Shown here piece after piece: positions 1-9,421 of a stretch of DNA of 64,000 bases. Numbering within the stretch: position 1 is the stretch's first letter; the number at the start of each line of letters is the position of its first letter. This DNA comes from Qipengyuania vulgaris (GTDB taxonomy: Bacteria > Pseudomonadota > Alphaproteobacteria > Sphingomonadales > Sphingomonadaceae): NCBI GenBank assembly GCA_000756795.1, contig CCSI01000002.1, forward strand, positions 310,001-374,000. Reading direction: 5' to 3'. A program made the translations under genes and the position numbers. A model generated the notes under the pieces. The model did no database searches, was not told the DNA's origin, and was given only the letters and a program-made list of their open reading frames with translations.

Positions 1-39
1 CGTCGCTGCATCGAGCCGGGGCTTCGCCGCGCTTGCCAT
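1..39 (-). CDS. 5' end of an unidentified gene, running off the window
   Basis: An ATG on the minus strand overlaps the stop codon of the acyl-CoA synthetase as TGATG, and an open frame continues to the window edge, giving 13 residues that start MASAAKPRLD. The one-base overlap suggests translational coupling as the next gene of the operon. Too little is visible to name a family. Confidence 0.4.
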   Translation of the reverse strand, partial: MASAAKPRLDAAT

Positions 40-1586
40 CACGCGCTCTCCGTCTCTGCTTCCGCTTTCGCCAAGTATTCGTCTCGCAGCTCACGCTTGT
101 AGAGCTTGCCGTTCGCCTCGCGCGGCAATTCGGGGCGGAAGTCGAACAGCTTGGGCATCTTTATCTTGGAGAGGTTGGGCGCGAGGAAGTCGCGCAGTTC
201 CGCTTCCAGGGCCTCGCCAGCCTCGGCCATGTCCATCGGTTGCACCACCGCGACGACCTTTTCGCCGAAGTCGGGACAGGGGGCGCCGATAACGGCGGCG
301 TCCATTACCTTGTCATGTGTCACCAGCAGGTTCTCGATTTCCTGCGGGTAGATGTTGACCCCGCCAGAGATAATCATGTGGCTCTTGCGATCGGTGAGGT
401 AGAGGTAGCCGTCCTCGTCGACATGGCCGATATCGCCCAGCGTCATCCAGCCCTTGGGATGCATGGCATCGGCGGTCTTCTCGGGGTCGTTGTGATAGGT
501 CGGGATGAGGTCGTTCTCGAAGAAGAGCAGGCCGTCCAGCCCCGCCTCCAGTTCCTCGCCCTCGGGTCCGCAGACATGGATGGTGCCGTGGATGGCCTTG
601 CCGACGCTGCCCGGGTGCTCGAGCCAGTCCTCGGCCTTTATGAGCGTCATGCCGATGCCTTCGGATCCGGCGTAATATTCGTTGATGATGGGGCCCCACC
701 ATTCAATCATCGCGCGCTTGATCGGCACGGGGCAGGGCGCGGCGGCGTGGAGTGCGCGCTGGTGGCTGGAAAGGTCGTGGCCCTCGCGCTCTTCGGGTTC
801 CAGCTTGAGCATGCGGACGAAATGCGTCGGCACCCACTGGCTGTCGGTGACGCGGTAGCGCTCGATGGTCTCCAGCGCGTCGACGGGATCGAACTTCTCC
901 ATCACCACCACCGTACCGCCGAGCCGGTGCGCGGTCGTGCACCAGCCGAGCGGCGCGGCGTGATAGAGCGGCGCGGGCGATAGATAGACCATGCTGCCAT
1001 CGGCGGGCATGCCTGCGCCCATGATGGCGAGGCTCACCAGCGGGTTCACCGCAAGGATGTCGTCATCGCGCGGCGGGGCGGGCCGCACGCCCTTGGGCGC
1101 GCCGGTCGTGCCCGAGGAATAGAGCATGTATTGCCCCGGCGCCTGGTCCTCTATCGGCTCCGAAGATTGCGCAGCGAGCAAGTTCTCGAAATTCTCGTCA
1201 CCTTCGCCGCCGATCACGAGCAGGTCGATGCCGGCGCAATTCGCGCGGATATCCTCGATACGGTCGTCGAATTTGGTGCTGGTGATGAGCAACTGCACCC
1301 CTGCATCCTTCAGGATGTAGCAAATCTCCGGCGCGGTCAGGCGGGTGGCGACGGGCACCATCATCGTGCCTGCGCGCTGCGAGCCCCAGACGATTGGGAG
1401 GTAATGGATGTTGTTTTCCATCAGCACGGCGAAATGGTCGCCGCGCTTCAGCCCCTTCGACCGCAGCAAATGGGCCATGTGGTTCGCGTAGACGTCCATC
1501 TGGCCATAGGTCATCACCTCACCGCTTCCGGCCATGATGATGGCGGGGTGGTCTGGTCGCGCGCTCGCATGCGTAATCGGGTGCAT
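39..1586 (-). CDS. AMP-binding acyl-CoA synthetase (fatty-acid/CoA ligase family)
   Basis: This 515-residue protein belongs to the ANL superfamily, which activates a carboxylic acid as acyl-AMP and transfers it to CoA. The P-loop-like A3 motif YSSGTTGAPKGV lies near residues 156-167. The A8 hinge region has GDIGHVDEDGYLYLTDR followed by SGGVNIYP, and the catalytic lysine is in NGKLYKRELRDEYL near the C terminus. The length is normal for the family. The ATG follows an AGGA-type ribosome site. The next minus-strand gene overlaps its stop by one base. The natural acyl substrate cannot be told from sequence; it could serve fatty-acid, aromatic-acid or bile-acid-like catabolism. Family confidence is high, substrate unknown. 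Confidence 0.9.
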   Translation of the reverse strand: MHPITHASARPDHPAIIMAGSGEVMTYGQMDVYANHMAHLLRSKGLKRGDHFAVLMENNIHYLPIVWGSQRAGTMMVPVATRLTAPEICYILKDAGVQLLITSTKFDDRIEDIRANCAGIDLLVIGGEGDENFENLLAAQSSEPIEDQAPGQYMLYSSGTTGAPKGVRPAPPRDDDILAVNPLVSLAIMGAGMPADGSMVYLSPAPLYHAAPLGWCTTAHRLGGTVVVMEKFDPVDALETIERYRVTDSQWVPTHFVRMLKLEPEEREGHDLSSHQRALHAAAPCPVPIKRAMIEWWGPIINEYYAGSEGIGMTLIKAEDWLEHPGSVGKAIHGTIHVCGPEGEELEAGLDGLLFFENDLIPTYHNDPEKTADAMHPKGWMTLGDIGHVDEDGYLYLTDRKSHMIISGGVNIYPQEIENLLVTHDKVMDAAVIGAPCPDFGEKVVAVVQPMDMAEAGEALEAELRDFLAPNLSKIKMPKLFDFRPELPREANGKLYKRELRDEYLAKAEAETESA

Positions 1587-1680
1587 CGGCCGTCCTCTCT
1601 CCTTAGCTGGCGGTCCGCTTTGGCGCAGACTCGTCCAGTTGCATCGAGAAACGTAACCGGCTGAGGAACAAGGGCAAGAA

Positions 1681-1724
1681 AAAAGGCGGCCGGGGATAGG
1701 GTTCTGACCCTGGCCCGCCGCCTC
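1681..1724 (-). terminator. Rho-independent terminator after the M23 peptidase gene
   Basis: Read on the minus strand, GGCGGC pairs with GCCGCC, with an inner GGGT/ACCC helix, followed directly by a run of six T. It lies about 40 bases after the stop of the M23 peptidase and upstream of the acyl-CoA synthetase, so it separates the two transcription units. Confidence 0.7.
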
Positions 1725-1763
1725 TTTCCGCAGTCCCGAAAGGCCCGAGAGCCCCTCTCCCTT

Positions 1764-2438
1764 TTATTCCTCGTCGTGACCGCCCTGGCCACCTTCACCC
1801 ATGGCGAGGGCGAATGCTGCCTGTGCCTGCGATTCGACCATATAGGGAACCGGGTTCACAGCAGCGCCGTCGATGCGGACTTCATAGTGGAGGTGCGGGC
1901 CGGTCGAGCGGCCGGTCGAGCCGACGTAGCCGATAAGCTGGCCCTTCTTGACCCAGGTGCCGTCAGCGACAGCGATGCGCGACATATGCGCATAACGCGT
2001 CTGGATGCGGGCACCGTGCTCGATCGAAACATAATTGCCGTAGCTGGAAAAACGCTCGGCCTTGGACACGTAGCCGTCAGCAGTCGCATAAATCGGCGTG
2101 CCGGTGGGGGCAGCAAGGTCGACGCCCTTGTGGCCCATGCGGCGCTTGAGCACCGGATGCGTACGGTCGCCATAATCGCTGGTCATGCGCGCATCTTCGA
2201 GCGGCATGCGCGAAGGCACCGAAACCACCGGGCGCGTGTTGACGACCGGCTGGCTGGGGTCTTCCCACTTGGCGAAGAGCTCGGTGAACTGGGCGTCACC
2301 TTCTTCACTGGCGGCTGCGGAAACCTTCGACAGGTCGATAGCGCCCACGGCAGTTTCGTTCGCCTGCGCCGGCGAAGCGGCGATGGTGAAAACTGCTGCA
2401 GCCATGGTGAAGGCAAGCGTAGTGCGCTTGGTGTTCAT
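1764..2438 (-). CDS. Secreted M23 (LytM-type) peptidoglycan endopeptidase
   Basis: A 224-residue protein with an N-terminal signal peptide (hydrophobic core residues 9-21, likely cleavage after AQA near residue 26) and a C-terminal LytM domain. The zinc-binding HxxxD motif is H103/D107 in GHKGVD, the HxH motif is H182/H184 in PHLHYE, and H151 lies in the YAHM segment, so the catalytic set looks complete. M23 enzymes cut peptide crosslinks in peptidoglycan; a periplasmic cell-wall remodelling role is inferred. The domain is preceded by a short linker rather than a long coiled coil, so it does not look like EnvC. It appears monocistronic, with its own terminator downstream and a 142-base gap upstream. 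Confidence 0.9.
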   Translation of the reverse strand: MNTKRTTLAFTMAAAVFTIAASPAQANETAVGAIDLSKVSAAASEEGDAQFTELFAKWEDPSQPVVNTRPVVSVPSRMPLEDARMTSDYGDRTHPVLKRRMGHKGVDLAAPTGTPIYATADGYVSKAERFSSYGNYVSIEHGARIQTRYAHMSRIAVADGTWVKKGQLIGYVGSTGRSTGPHLHYEVRIDGAAVNPVPYMVESQAQAAFALAMGEGGQGGHDEE

Positions 2439-2580
2439 GCTAAACCCGTCCGTCCGGCGCTTGCTGGAAGCGCCCCTTGTCCCTGACCGTTTCGGGCGTC
2501 CCGGCCCGTTCGGTCTCTAATTCGTCACTGCCGGAACCCCCCGGCGTCTCGTGGGTTTGGTTTTTGCTGGAAAAGGTTAA

Positions 2581-3369
2581 TCAGACAATACCTGCGTAGA
2601 AATCGCGCGACAAACCGGCTGCCGAACGCGCTGAGTCGTTGAACGGTGGTTTCAGCCCCCCTGAAAAATGCGTTTTGACCAATTTCTGCCATGATTCCGG
2701 CGGGTTCTCGCCGCGCGCGCTACAAATTTCGCGAAAGTGCTTGGAGCCGAAGGCGACGTGGCGGATTTCGTCGTCAAGGATTCGTTTGAGAATTTTCGCC
2801 CCGTTTTCATCACCTTGTGCGCGCACGCGTTCGAGCGTGGCAGGGGTCACGTCCAAGCCGCGCGCTTCCAAGACCATGGGAACAATCGCAAGCCGGGCTG
2901 CGACATCATGAGCGGTGTCTTGCGCCGCGCTCCACAGCCCGTCGTGCGCAGGCAACGCTCCGTAGGTGGAGCCGAGCGAATCGAGTTTCCGCTCCAGCAG
3001 CGCGAAGTGCATCGCTTCGTCTGCAGCGACAGAAAGGAAATCGGAAACAAAGCCTTGGCCCATCGATTCGCCGAATCGCCCGGCCATGTCGAGCGCGAGG
3101 TCGATGGCGACGAACTCGATATGGGCAAGCGCGTGCCACAGCGCGATGCGGCCCTTCTCGCTGCCACCCTTGCCGCGCCGCGGCATGTCGCGGGGCAGGC
3201 GCAGGTCGAGGTTTTCGGGCCATTCGGGACGCTGGGGCATGGCGCAGTCGAAGGTGAAATCGAGCTTCCCCTGCCGCCAGTCGCGCACCAGCTTGCGGGT
3301 AGCGAAGACCTTGCCTCTCTTATCGCCCGTCAGCAGGCAGTCGCGAATGGCGCAGGAGAGAGAGGTCAT
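2581..3369 (-). CDS. DUF455 family ferritin-like protein
   Basis: This 262-residue protein matches the DUF455/COG2833 family. It shows regularly spaced helical metal-ligand motifs typical of a ferritin-like di-iron fold: HIEFVAIDLALD, ADEAMHF, LEARGLD and DDEIRHVAFG. The biochemical function of the family is not established. It overlaps the end of bcp by four bases (ATGA) and is the last gene of the glnE-bcp-DUF455 run, so it is probably co-expressed with a peroxiredoxin. A redox or oxygenase role would fit the fold and the neighbour, but that is inference only. Confidence 0.85.
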   Translation of the reverse strand: MTSLSCAIRDCLLTGDKRGKVFATRKLVRDWRQGKLDFTFDCAMPQRPEWPENLDLRLPRDMPRRGKGGSEKGRIALWHALAHIEFVAIDLALDMAGRFGESMGQGFVSDFLSVAADEAMHFALLERKLDSLGSTYGALPAHDGLWSAAQDTAHDVAARLAIVPMVLEARGLDVTPATLERVRAQGDENGAKILKRILDDEIRHVAFGSKHFREICSARGENPPESWQKLVKTHFSGGLKPPFNDSARSAAGLSRDFYAGIV

Positions 3370-3836
3370 GCGTCGCGGGCGGCTTCGAGCACTTCCTCGG
3401 CGTGGCCCTTCACGCGGACCTTGGGCCAGATGCGGACAATCTTGCCGTCCTCATCGAGCAGATAGGTCGAGCGGATCATGCCCATATAGGTGCGTCCGTA
3501 ATTCTTCTTTTCGCCCCAGACGCCGAGCGTGTCGGAGAGACCCTTCTCCTCAGCATCGGTGGCGAGGTCGACCGTGAGGTCGTGCTTGGCAATGAAGTTC
3601 TGGTGCTTCTTCGCCGAATCCTTGCTCACGCCGAGAAGGTAAGTGCCTGCCTTTTCGAACTCGGGCTTGAGCGCGGTGAAATCCTTCGCCTCGGTGGTGC
3701 AGCCGGGCGTGTTGTCCTTGGGGTAGAAGAAGATGACTGCCTTCTTGCCAGCAAGGTGTGCCTTGGTGACGGTGCCGCCATCGGGAGTTTCCATGGTGAA
3801 ATCGGGGAAGGCATCGCCTTCTGCGTAAGTCGTCAT
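3366..3836 (-). CDS. bcp: Thioredoxin-dependent peroxiredoxin of the BCP/PrxQ type
   Basis: A 156-residue AhpC/TSA-family peroxiredoxin that reduces hydrogen and organic peroxides using thioredoxin-type donors. The active-site segment is TPGCTTEAKDF with the peroxidatic cysteine at residue 46; no other cysteine is present, so the resolving cysteine found five residues later in E. coli BCP is missing (Ala50). The start is the ATG that overlaps the glnE stop codon (ATGA), giving MTTYAEGD; longer versions of the frame run into glnE and are not plausible. It also overlaps the following DUF455 gene by four bases, so translation of all three is probably coupled. Confidence 0.93.
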   Translation of the reverse strand: MTTYAEGDAFPDFTMETPDGGTVTKAHLAGKKAVIFFYPKDNTPGCTTEAKDFTALKPEFEKAGTYLLGVSKDSAKKHQNFIAKHDLTVDLATDAEEKGLSDTLGVWGEKKNYGRTYMGMIRSTYLLDEDGKIVRIWPKVRVKGHAEEVLEAARDA

Positions 3837-6505
3837 CTGTCCAACTCCAAAGTCTCGCCGAAAATGTCCTGCCACTTGGCCGCTACCTGCTGCCGCGCTT
3901 CGGTGAAGCGGGCGGTGAGGGCCGCGAAATCCTCCGCCTCGCACAGCCGCGCGAGGATGGCCTGCGGTGCCTCGCCGGGAATGGCGAGGTCGGGTGCGAG
4001 GAGCCGCGTACCGACCAGCAGCCGTGTCATCAAGGCATGGGCGGCTCGCAGGTCCTCCAATTGCGGGAGAGCGGCCAGCGCCTCTTCCAGATCGGCACTC
4101 AGGCCAGCGCGGTCGCGCAGCTGGAGGAAGTGGACGAGGAATTCCAAGTCCACCAGCCCGCCGCGCATCAGCTTGGCATCGAGCGGGCCCTTGGCGGGTT
4201 TGTGCTCCGCCATCTCGCCGCGCATCTTCAGCAGGTCGGCCTTGAGCTTGGCTTCGTCGCGCTCGCGGCAAAGCACATCGGAGAGGATGCCCTCGACCTT
4301 GGCCCGCGCTTCCTCGCTGCCGGTGAGCGCGCGGGCGCGGGTCAGCGCCATGTGCTCCCAGGTCCAGGCGTCTTCCTTCTGGTAGCGCTCGAAACTGTCG
4401 AGACTGACCGCCAGCGGCCCCTGCGCACCTTGTGGCCTCAGTCTCGTATCGACCTCGTAAAGCGCGCCTTCCGCCGTCGGGACCGACAGCGCCGCGCTCA
4501 CCCGCTGGGCGAGGCGGTTGAAGTAGAGCGTTGCGCCCAGCGGCCTGTCGCCATCGCTCTCCGCCTCGTGGCTCCCGGTGAAGAGATAGACGATGTCGAG
4601 GTCCGAGGCATAGGTCAGCAGCCCCCCGCCGAGCCGCCCCAGCCCCAAGACCAGCAATTCGCCGCCAGCGATGCGGCCATGCTTCTTGGCGAACTCGTTT
4701 TCGGCGGCCTCCTGCGCGCTTTCCATCGCGGCTTCGGCGACGCGGCACAGCGCAGCCGCGATGTCGAGTGGGTCGTGGGCCGCTTCAATCAATTGTACGC
4801 CCAATGCGAAGCGCTTTTCGCCGGTCACGATGCGGATGCGGTCGAGGCGGTCCTCGTAAGTATCGCCGCGTTCGGACCGGCGCATCGCCTCGGCAAGTTC
4901 CTCGCGGCTGCCCGGCAAATCGAGCGCGCTGCGGTCTATCAGAGCATCGACCAGCGCCGGATTACGCGCAATCGCATCGGCCAGCGGCGGGGCGAGGGTG
5001 AGGCAATCGGCGAGCAATTGCATGAGACCCGGACGCGCTTCCAACAGGCGGAAGAGGTTGATGGCGGTCGGCAGGCGCGAGAGCAGCGTCTCCCACCGCG
5101 CCACCGCCCGCTCCGGCTCGGGCGAGGCAGCAAGCGATTCGAGCAAGGTGGGGCGAATGGCCTCGAAGGCGGAGTTTGCAGCAGGACTGCGCAGCGGGGC
5201 GTAGCGACCATCGGTCCATTCACCGACACGCGCTTTCAGGTCCGGCGCGAGCGAAGCACTTTGCTCCGGAGCTTCGACATGCGGACTGTCGGCAGGGACC
5301 GAAACCTCGTCCTCGGCAAGCAGCGCGTCATAGCGCTCGGCCACCGGCGTAGTGAGGCTGTTGATGTGTTCCAGCCACGCGGCTCCATCATCGAAGCCGT
5401 CGAGCCGCGCGACATTGTCCAGCGCCTCGCCAGCCGGGATGCTGTGCGTCTGCTGGTCGGCGACCATCTGCAAGCGGTGCTCGATGTGCCGCAACCCGTC
5501 ATAGCTTGCGCCCAATGCCGCCGCATCATCCGCCCCGATCCGCCCCGTCGCCGCCAGTGCATCGAGCGCGGCGCGGGTGTGCTTGTGCCTCAGCGTCGGG
5601 TCGCGCCCACCGTGGATGAGCTGGTGCGTCTGCGCGAAAAACTCGACCTCTCGGATACCGCCGCGCCCCAGCTTGACGTTGTAACCGGGTTCCGGCGCGC
5701 CCGGACCTGATTGCTTGTCGCGGATGCGGTGAGTCAGGCGGCGCACTTCGTCGATGGCGCCGAAATCCAAGCTACGGCGCCAGACGAAAGGACGGATGTG
5801 GTCGAGAAAGGCCTCGCCCGCCGCGATGTCCCCCGCACAGGCGCGTGCACGGATAAAGGCCGCGCGCTCCCACGCCAGCGCGCTGCTCTCGTAATGGGTG
5901 ATGGCGGCGTCGAGCGGAATGGCGAGCGGGCTGACTTCGCTCGCCGGACGCAGGCGCAAGTCGACGCGGAAAACATAGCCTTCGCTGGTGACATCGCTGA
6001 GGAGCCGCACCACTTCGCGGGCATAACGCTGCGCCGCCTCGCCCGGCTCGTCACGCTCGCGGCGGGGCAGGGTTTGGGGGTCGTAGAGCAGGATGGGGTC
6101 GATGTCGGAGGAGTAGTTGAGCTCTCCCGCCCCGTGCTTGCCCAGCGCAAGGCCGATCATGCCCTCCGGCCCGGCCCCTTCAACCCGCCGTGCAATCGCC
6201 GCCTCGATGGCGCGGTGCAGCGCGCGGTCGGCGAAGAGCGAGAGTTCGCGCATCACTTTGGCGAGGTCGAAACCGCCTGCAAGGTCGCCAATGGCCAGCA
6301 CCAGACCCAGCGCGCGCTTCTCTCGCCTGAGGGCAAGTCCAGCGTCCTCGATGCCTTCGCCCGCCGCCTTGGCGCGGGACAGCGCGATGTCGCCCTCGCC
6401 ATTCTCCAGCAATTCCGCCAGATCGGCATGCTTCTCCAAACCGCGCGCGAGGAAGGGCGCATGCTTGCGCGCGCGCTCCAGCGCTCCGGACCAGTCGGCA
6501 CTCAT
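3833..6505 (-). CDS. glnE: Bifunctional glutamine synthetase adenylyltransferase/adenylyl-removing enzyme
   Basis: An 890-residue GlnE that adenylylates and deadenylylates glutamine synthetase in response to PII status, a central switch of nitrogen assimilation in the cytoplasm. Two nucleotidyltransferase domains are visible. One has LGKHGAGELNYSSDIDP in the N-terminal half, the other has GLGRLGGGLLTYASDLDI in the C-terminal half; both keep the G-x-G and D-x-D type catalytic signatures, so both activities look intact. I chose the ATG giving MSADWSGALERARKHAP because upstream in-frame sequence overlaps the divergent M28 gene. The stop overlaps the bcp start by four bases. The gltBD genes of the same pathway lie about 20 kb away in this window. 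Confidence 0.95.
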   Translation of the reverse strand: MSADWSGALERARKHAPFLARGLEKHADLAELLENGEGDIALSRAKAAGEGIEDAGLALRREKRALGLVLAIGDLAGGFDLAKVMRELSLFADRALHRAIEAAIARRVEGAGPEGMIGLALGKHGAGELNYSSDIDPILLYDPQTLPRRERDEPGEAAQRYAREVVRLLSDVTSEGYVFRVDLRLRPASEVSPLAIPLDAAITHYESSALAWERAAFIRARACAGDIAAGEAFLDHIRPFVWRRSLDFGAIDEVRRLTHRIRDKQSGPGAPEPGYNVKLGRGGIREVEFFAQTHQLIHGGRDPTLRHKHTRAALDALAATGRIGADDAAALGASYDGLRHIEHRLQMVADQQTHSIPAGEALDNVARLDGFDDGAAWLEHINSLTTPVAERYDALLAEDEVSVPADSPHVEAPEQSASLAPDLKARVGEWTDGRYAPLRSPAANSAFEAIRPTLLESLAASPEPERAVARWETLLSRLPTAINLFRLLEARPGLMQLLADCLTLAPPLADAIARNPALVDALIDRSALDLPGSREELAEAMRRSERGDTYEDRLDRIRIVTGEKRFALGVQLIEAAHDPLDIAAALCRVAEAAMESAQEAAENEFAKKHGRIAGGELLVLGLGRLGGGLLTYASDLDIVYLFTGSHEAESDGDRPLGATLYFNRLAQRVSAALSVPTAEGALYEVDTRLRPQGAQGPLAVSLDSFERYQKEDAWTWEHMALTRARALTGSEEARAKVEGILSDVLCRERDEAKLKADLLKMRGEMAEHKPAKGPLDAKLMRGGLVDLEFLVHFLQLRDRAGLSADLEEALAALPQLEDLRAAHALMTRLLVGTRLLAPDLAIPGEAPQAILARLCEAEDFAALTARFTEARQQVAAKWQDIFGETLELDR

Positions 6506-6614
6506 GGCGCTAGGCTTTGCCCAAGCCCGCATGGCGGTGCAAGCTTGCGCAGCGTGGCAGAGGCTGCAACAAGCCTCCGCCGAGAAACAAACGCAGACGA
6601 GAGGTTGCCCCCCA

Positions 6615-8318
6615 ATGCTTCGCACCACCCTCGTTGCAGCGTCCGCGCTCCTGCTGGCCGCCTGCAACAATACCGCCGAAACCGACGGCACGGCTTCGAC
6701 CGGCCTCGATATTCCCGATGTTGCCAGTGGTGACATTTCCGAAGAGACCATGAAGTCGATCACCGAAGAACTGTCTTCAGACGAGTTCGAAGGTCGCATG
6801 CCCGGCACCAAGGGCGAGGAACTGACCGTCGCCCTGCTTACCGAACGCTTCGAGGCCGCCGGTCTCGAGCCGGGCAACAATGGCAGCTGGACCCAGCGCG
6901 TGCCGCTGGTCGAGATTACCGGTAAGGACTTCGCCCCGCTCACCATTTCGGGCGGCGACGAGGACATGAGCTTTGCCTATGCCAGCGACTGGGTCGGCGT
7001 GACCTATCGCGAGGATGCGAATACCAGCCTCGAGGACAGCGAGCTCGTTTTCGTCGGCTACGGCATCAACGCGCCCGAGCGCGAGTGGAACGATTATGAA
7101 GGCGTGGACATGACCGGCAAGACTGCCGTCATCCTCGTCAACGATGCCGATTTCGGGACGTCCGGCCTAGAAGGTCCGTTCAACGGCAAGGCGATGACCT
7201 ATTACGGTCGCTGGACCTACAAATATGAAGAAGCCGCACGCCAGGGTGCTGCCGGCGCGCTCATCATCCATGACACCGAGCCTGCCTCTTATGGCTGGAA
7301 CGTGGTCGAAAGCAGCTGGTCGGGCCCGCAGGCCTATGCCCAGCGTGGCGAAAACGCGCCGCCGCTCACGGTGATGAACGGCTGGGTCCAGAACGAGGTC
7401 GGCAAGCAGATTATCGAGGCGGCGGGCGAAGACTTCTCCCAGCTTTCGCGTGCGGCCAAGAAGCGCGGGTTCAAGCCCGTCCCGCTCGGCCTGACAGCTT
7501 CGACGAGCTTCTCGAACGATATCCGTACTTTCGAATCGCAAAACGTCATCGGCGTGCTGCGCGGCAGCGAGGCGCCGGAAGAATACGTCATCCACACCGC
7601 GCACTGGGACCATCTCGGGCGCTGCACGCCTGCCGATGACGGTGACGACATCTGCAATGGCGCCGTCGACAATGCCACCGGCACCGCCGCGCTGGTCGCA
7701 CTCGCCGAAGCGCACGCCAAGGCCGGGCCGACCCGCCGCAGCCAGGTCTTCCTCGCCGTCACGGCCGAGGAATCGGGCCTGCTCGGCGCGGATTACTACG
7801 CCGCCAACCCGGTCTTCCCGCTCAGCCAGACGGTCGGCGGCATCAATATGGACGCCTTCCTGATTGCCGGGCCGAGCAAGGACGTGACGGTGGTCGGTCC
7901 GGGCAAGTCTGAGCTCGACCAGTTCCTCGATGCAGCGCTCAAGGCCGATGGCCGTGTGCCGACACCCAACCCCAACCCCGAGGCTGGTTATTACTACCGC
8001 TCGGACCACTTCGCCTTCGCCAAGCGCGGTGTGCCGATGCTTTATGTCGACGGTGGGGAAGACCTCGTCGAAGGCGGCACCGAAGCAGGCGCCGCGATCG
8101 CGCTCGACTATCGCGAAAACCGCTATCACGGGCCGAAGGACGAATACGACCCGAACTGGGACTGGTCGGGCGTAATGGCCGACCTGCAGCTGTTCTACCG
8201 CCTCGGCCGCATGCTGGGCATGAGCACCAGCTGGCCCAACTGGAACGAGGGCGACGAGTTCAAGGGAACGCGTGACGAGACCTGCGCTGCAGAAGGCGCG
8301 GCTTGCGGCGCGACCTGA
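6615..8318 (+). CDS. M28 family aminopeptidase, lipoprotein
   Basis: A 567-residue zinc peptidase. The start MLRTTLVAASALLLAAC gives a lipoprotein signal with the lipobox LAAC (Cys17), so it is probably membrane-anchored in the periplasm or outer membrane. The middle region resembles a PA-type insertion domain. The M28 metal site is visible as HTAHWDHLG, then NGAVDNATG (Asp bridging both metals), AEESGLLGADYY (catalytic Glu and ligand), and YRSDHFAFAKRG near the C terminus. It likely trims peptides outside the cytoplasm. It is transcribed divergently from glnE and ends at a strong bidirectional terminator shared with galU. The start is fixed by the signal peptide; longer in-frame extensions overlap glnE. 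Confidence 0.92.
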   Translation: MLRTTLVAASALLLAACNNTAETDGTASTGLDIPDVASGDISEETMKSITEELSSDEFEGRMPGTKGEELTVALLTERFEAAGLEPGNNGSWTQRVPLVEITGKDFAPLTISGGDEDMSFAYASDWVGVTYREDANTSLEDSELVFVGYGINAPEREWNDYEGVDMTGKTAVILVNDADFGTSGLEGPFNGKAMTYYGRWTYKYEEAARQGAAGALIIHDTEPASYGWNVVESSWSGPQAYAQRGENAPPLTVMNGWVQNEVGKQIIEAAGEDFSQLSRAAKKRGFKPVPLGLTASTSFSNDIRTFESQNVIGVLRGSEAPEEYVIHTAHWDHLGRCTPADDGDDICNGAVDNATGTAALVALAEAHAKAGPTRRSQVFLAVTAEESGLLGADYYAANPVFPLSQTVGGINMDAFLIAGPSKDVTVVGPGKSELDQFLDAALKADGRVPTPNPNPEAGYYYRSDHFAFAKRGVPMLYVDGGEDLVEGGTEAGAAIALDYRENRYHGPKDEYDPNWDWSGVMADLQLFYRLGRMLGMSTSWPNWNEGDEFKGTRDETCAAEGAACGAT

Positions 8319-8340
8319 TCCTCGCGCCAATCGCATAAGA

Positions 8341-8380
8341 AAAGGGCCGCTTCGCCAGTTGGGTGAAGCGGCCCTTTTTT
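8341..8380. terminator. Bidirectional rho-independent terminator between M28 gene and galU
   Basis: A perfect 13-base inverted repeat (AAAGGGCCGCTTC at 8341-8353 with its complement at 8365-8377) with an 11-base loop is followed by a T run on the plus strand and by CCCTTTTCTT on the minus strand. It sits between the two convergent stop codons and can serve both genes. Confidence 0.9.
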
Positions 8381-8405
8381 GTAAGGCTTGGGGTAAATTA
8401 TTGTT

Positions 8406-9293
8406 CTATTTCGCGAGCAGCCTCTCGGCCATGCTCCGAACTTCTGCGCCCATGTCCTCGCGTTCGAGCGCGAGCGCAAGGGTGGCTTCGACAAAACCGG
8501 TCTTGCTTCCACAGTCATAGCGATTGCCCTTGAAGGTCACCGCGTGGAAAGCCTGATTGCCGATCATGCGCGCCATGGCGTCGGTCAGCTGGATTTCGCC
8601 GCCTGCGCCCTTGCCCTGGTTTTCCAGCGTACGCATGACTTCGGGCTGCAGGATATAGCGGCCCGAGATAATCTTGTTTGACGGCGCTTCGGCGACCGGC
8701 GGCTTCTCGACCAGCCCGGTCACTTCGGTGAGAGTGTCCGAGACATTCGCCCCCGGTGCGATGACGCCGTAGCTCGACACTTCTTCCTCGGGCACTTCGA
8801 GGACCGAGATCAGGTTTCCGCCGACCTCGTCATAGGCTTCGACCATCTGCTTCATGCAGCCGGTGCCGCCCTTGTTGGCAATCATCAGCTCGTCGGGAAG
8901 CAGGATGGCGAAGGGCTCGTCGCCGACAATGGCGCGCGCACACCAGATGGCGTGGCCGAGACCCATGGGCACTTGCTGGCGCACGGTAATGATGTCGCCC
9001 GGCGTTGCGCGGGTCGGGTCGAGCACGCTCATGTCCTTGCCGCGCTCTTCCATCGTTGTCTCGAGCTCGAAGGCCATGTCGAAATGTTCGACGATGGCGG
9101 TCTTGCCGCGACCGGTGACGAAGATAATTTGCTCGATACCCGCCTCGCGCGCCTCGTCCACCGCATACTGGATGAGCGGACGGTCGACGACGGGCAGCAG
9201 TTCCTTCGGGATGGCCTTGGTGGCCGGAAGGAAGCGTGTGCCGAGTCCCGCGACGGGAAAAACGGCCTTTTTGATAGGTTTGTGCTGGCTCAT
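8406..9293 (-). CDS. galU: UTP-glucose-1-phosphate uridylyltransferase
   Basis: A 295-residue GalU that makes UDP-glucose from UTP and glucose-1-phosphate for LPS, exopolysaccharide and glycogen-type pathways. The N-terminal nucleotide-binding motif GLGTRFLPATKAIPKE is present, followed by the conserved DRPLIQYAVDEA and FVTGRGK segments; the length matches the family. It is divergent from murA with a 128-base gap and convergent with the M28 gene across a shared terminator. Confidence 0.96.
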   Translation of the reverse strand: MSQHKPIKKAVFPVAGLGTRFLPATKAIPKELLPVVDRPLIQYAVDEAREAGIEQIIFVTGRGKTAIVEHFDMAFELETTMEERGKDMSVLDPTRATPGDIITVRQQVPMGLGHAIWCARAIVGDEPFAILLPDELMIANKGGTGCMKQMVEAYDEVGGNLISVLEVPEEEVSSYGVIAPGANVSDTLTEVTGLVEKPPVAEAPSNKIISGRYILQPEVMRTLENQGKGAGGEIQLTDAMARMIGNQAFHAVTFKGNRYDCGSKTGFVEATLALALEREDMGAEVRSMAERLLAK

Positions 9294-9421
9294 GGCGGGG
9301 TGGGTTAGGACCGGGGGGGGAACAGGTCAATTGCTGGCGGGTTGAGGCAGGCAATGGAGGGGGATGATGACAGGCGGATGACGCTTGCCACAGCCCCCGC
9401 GAAGACTAAGAGCAGGGGCCC

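Noticed and set aside
4037..6733. Plus-strand frames of 557 and 340 codons across glnE
   Set aside because: Antisense shadows of glnE; no start signals or domains.
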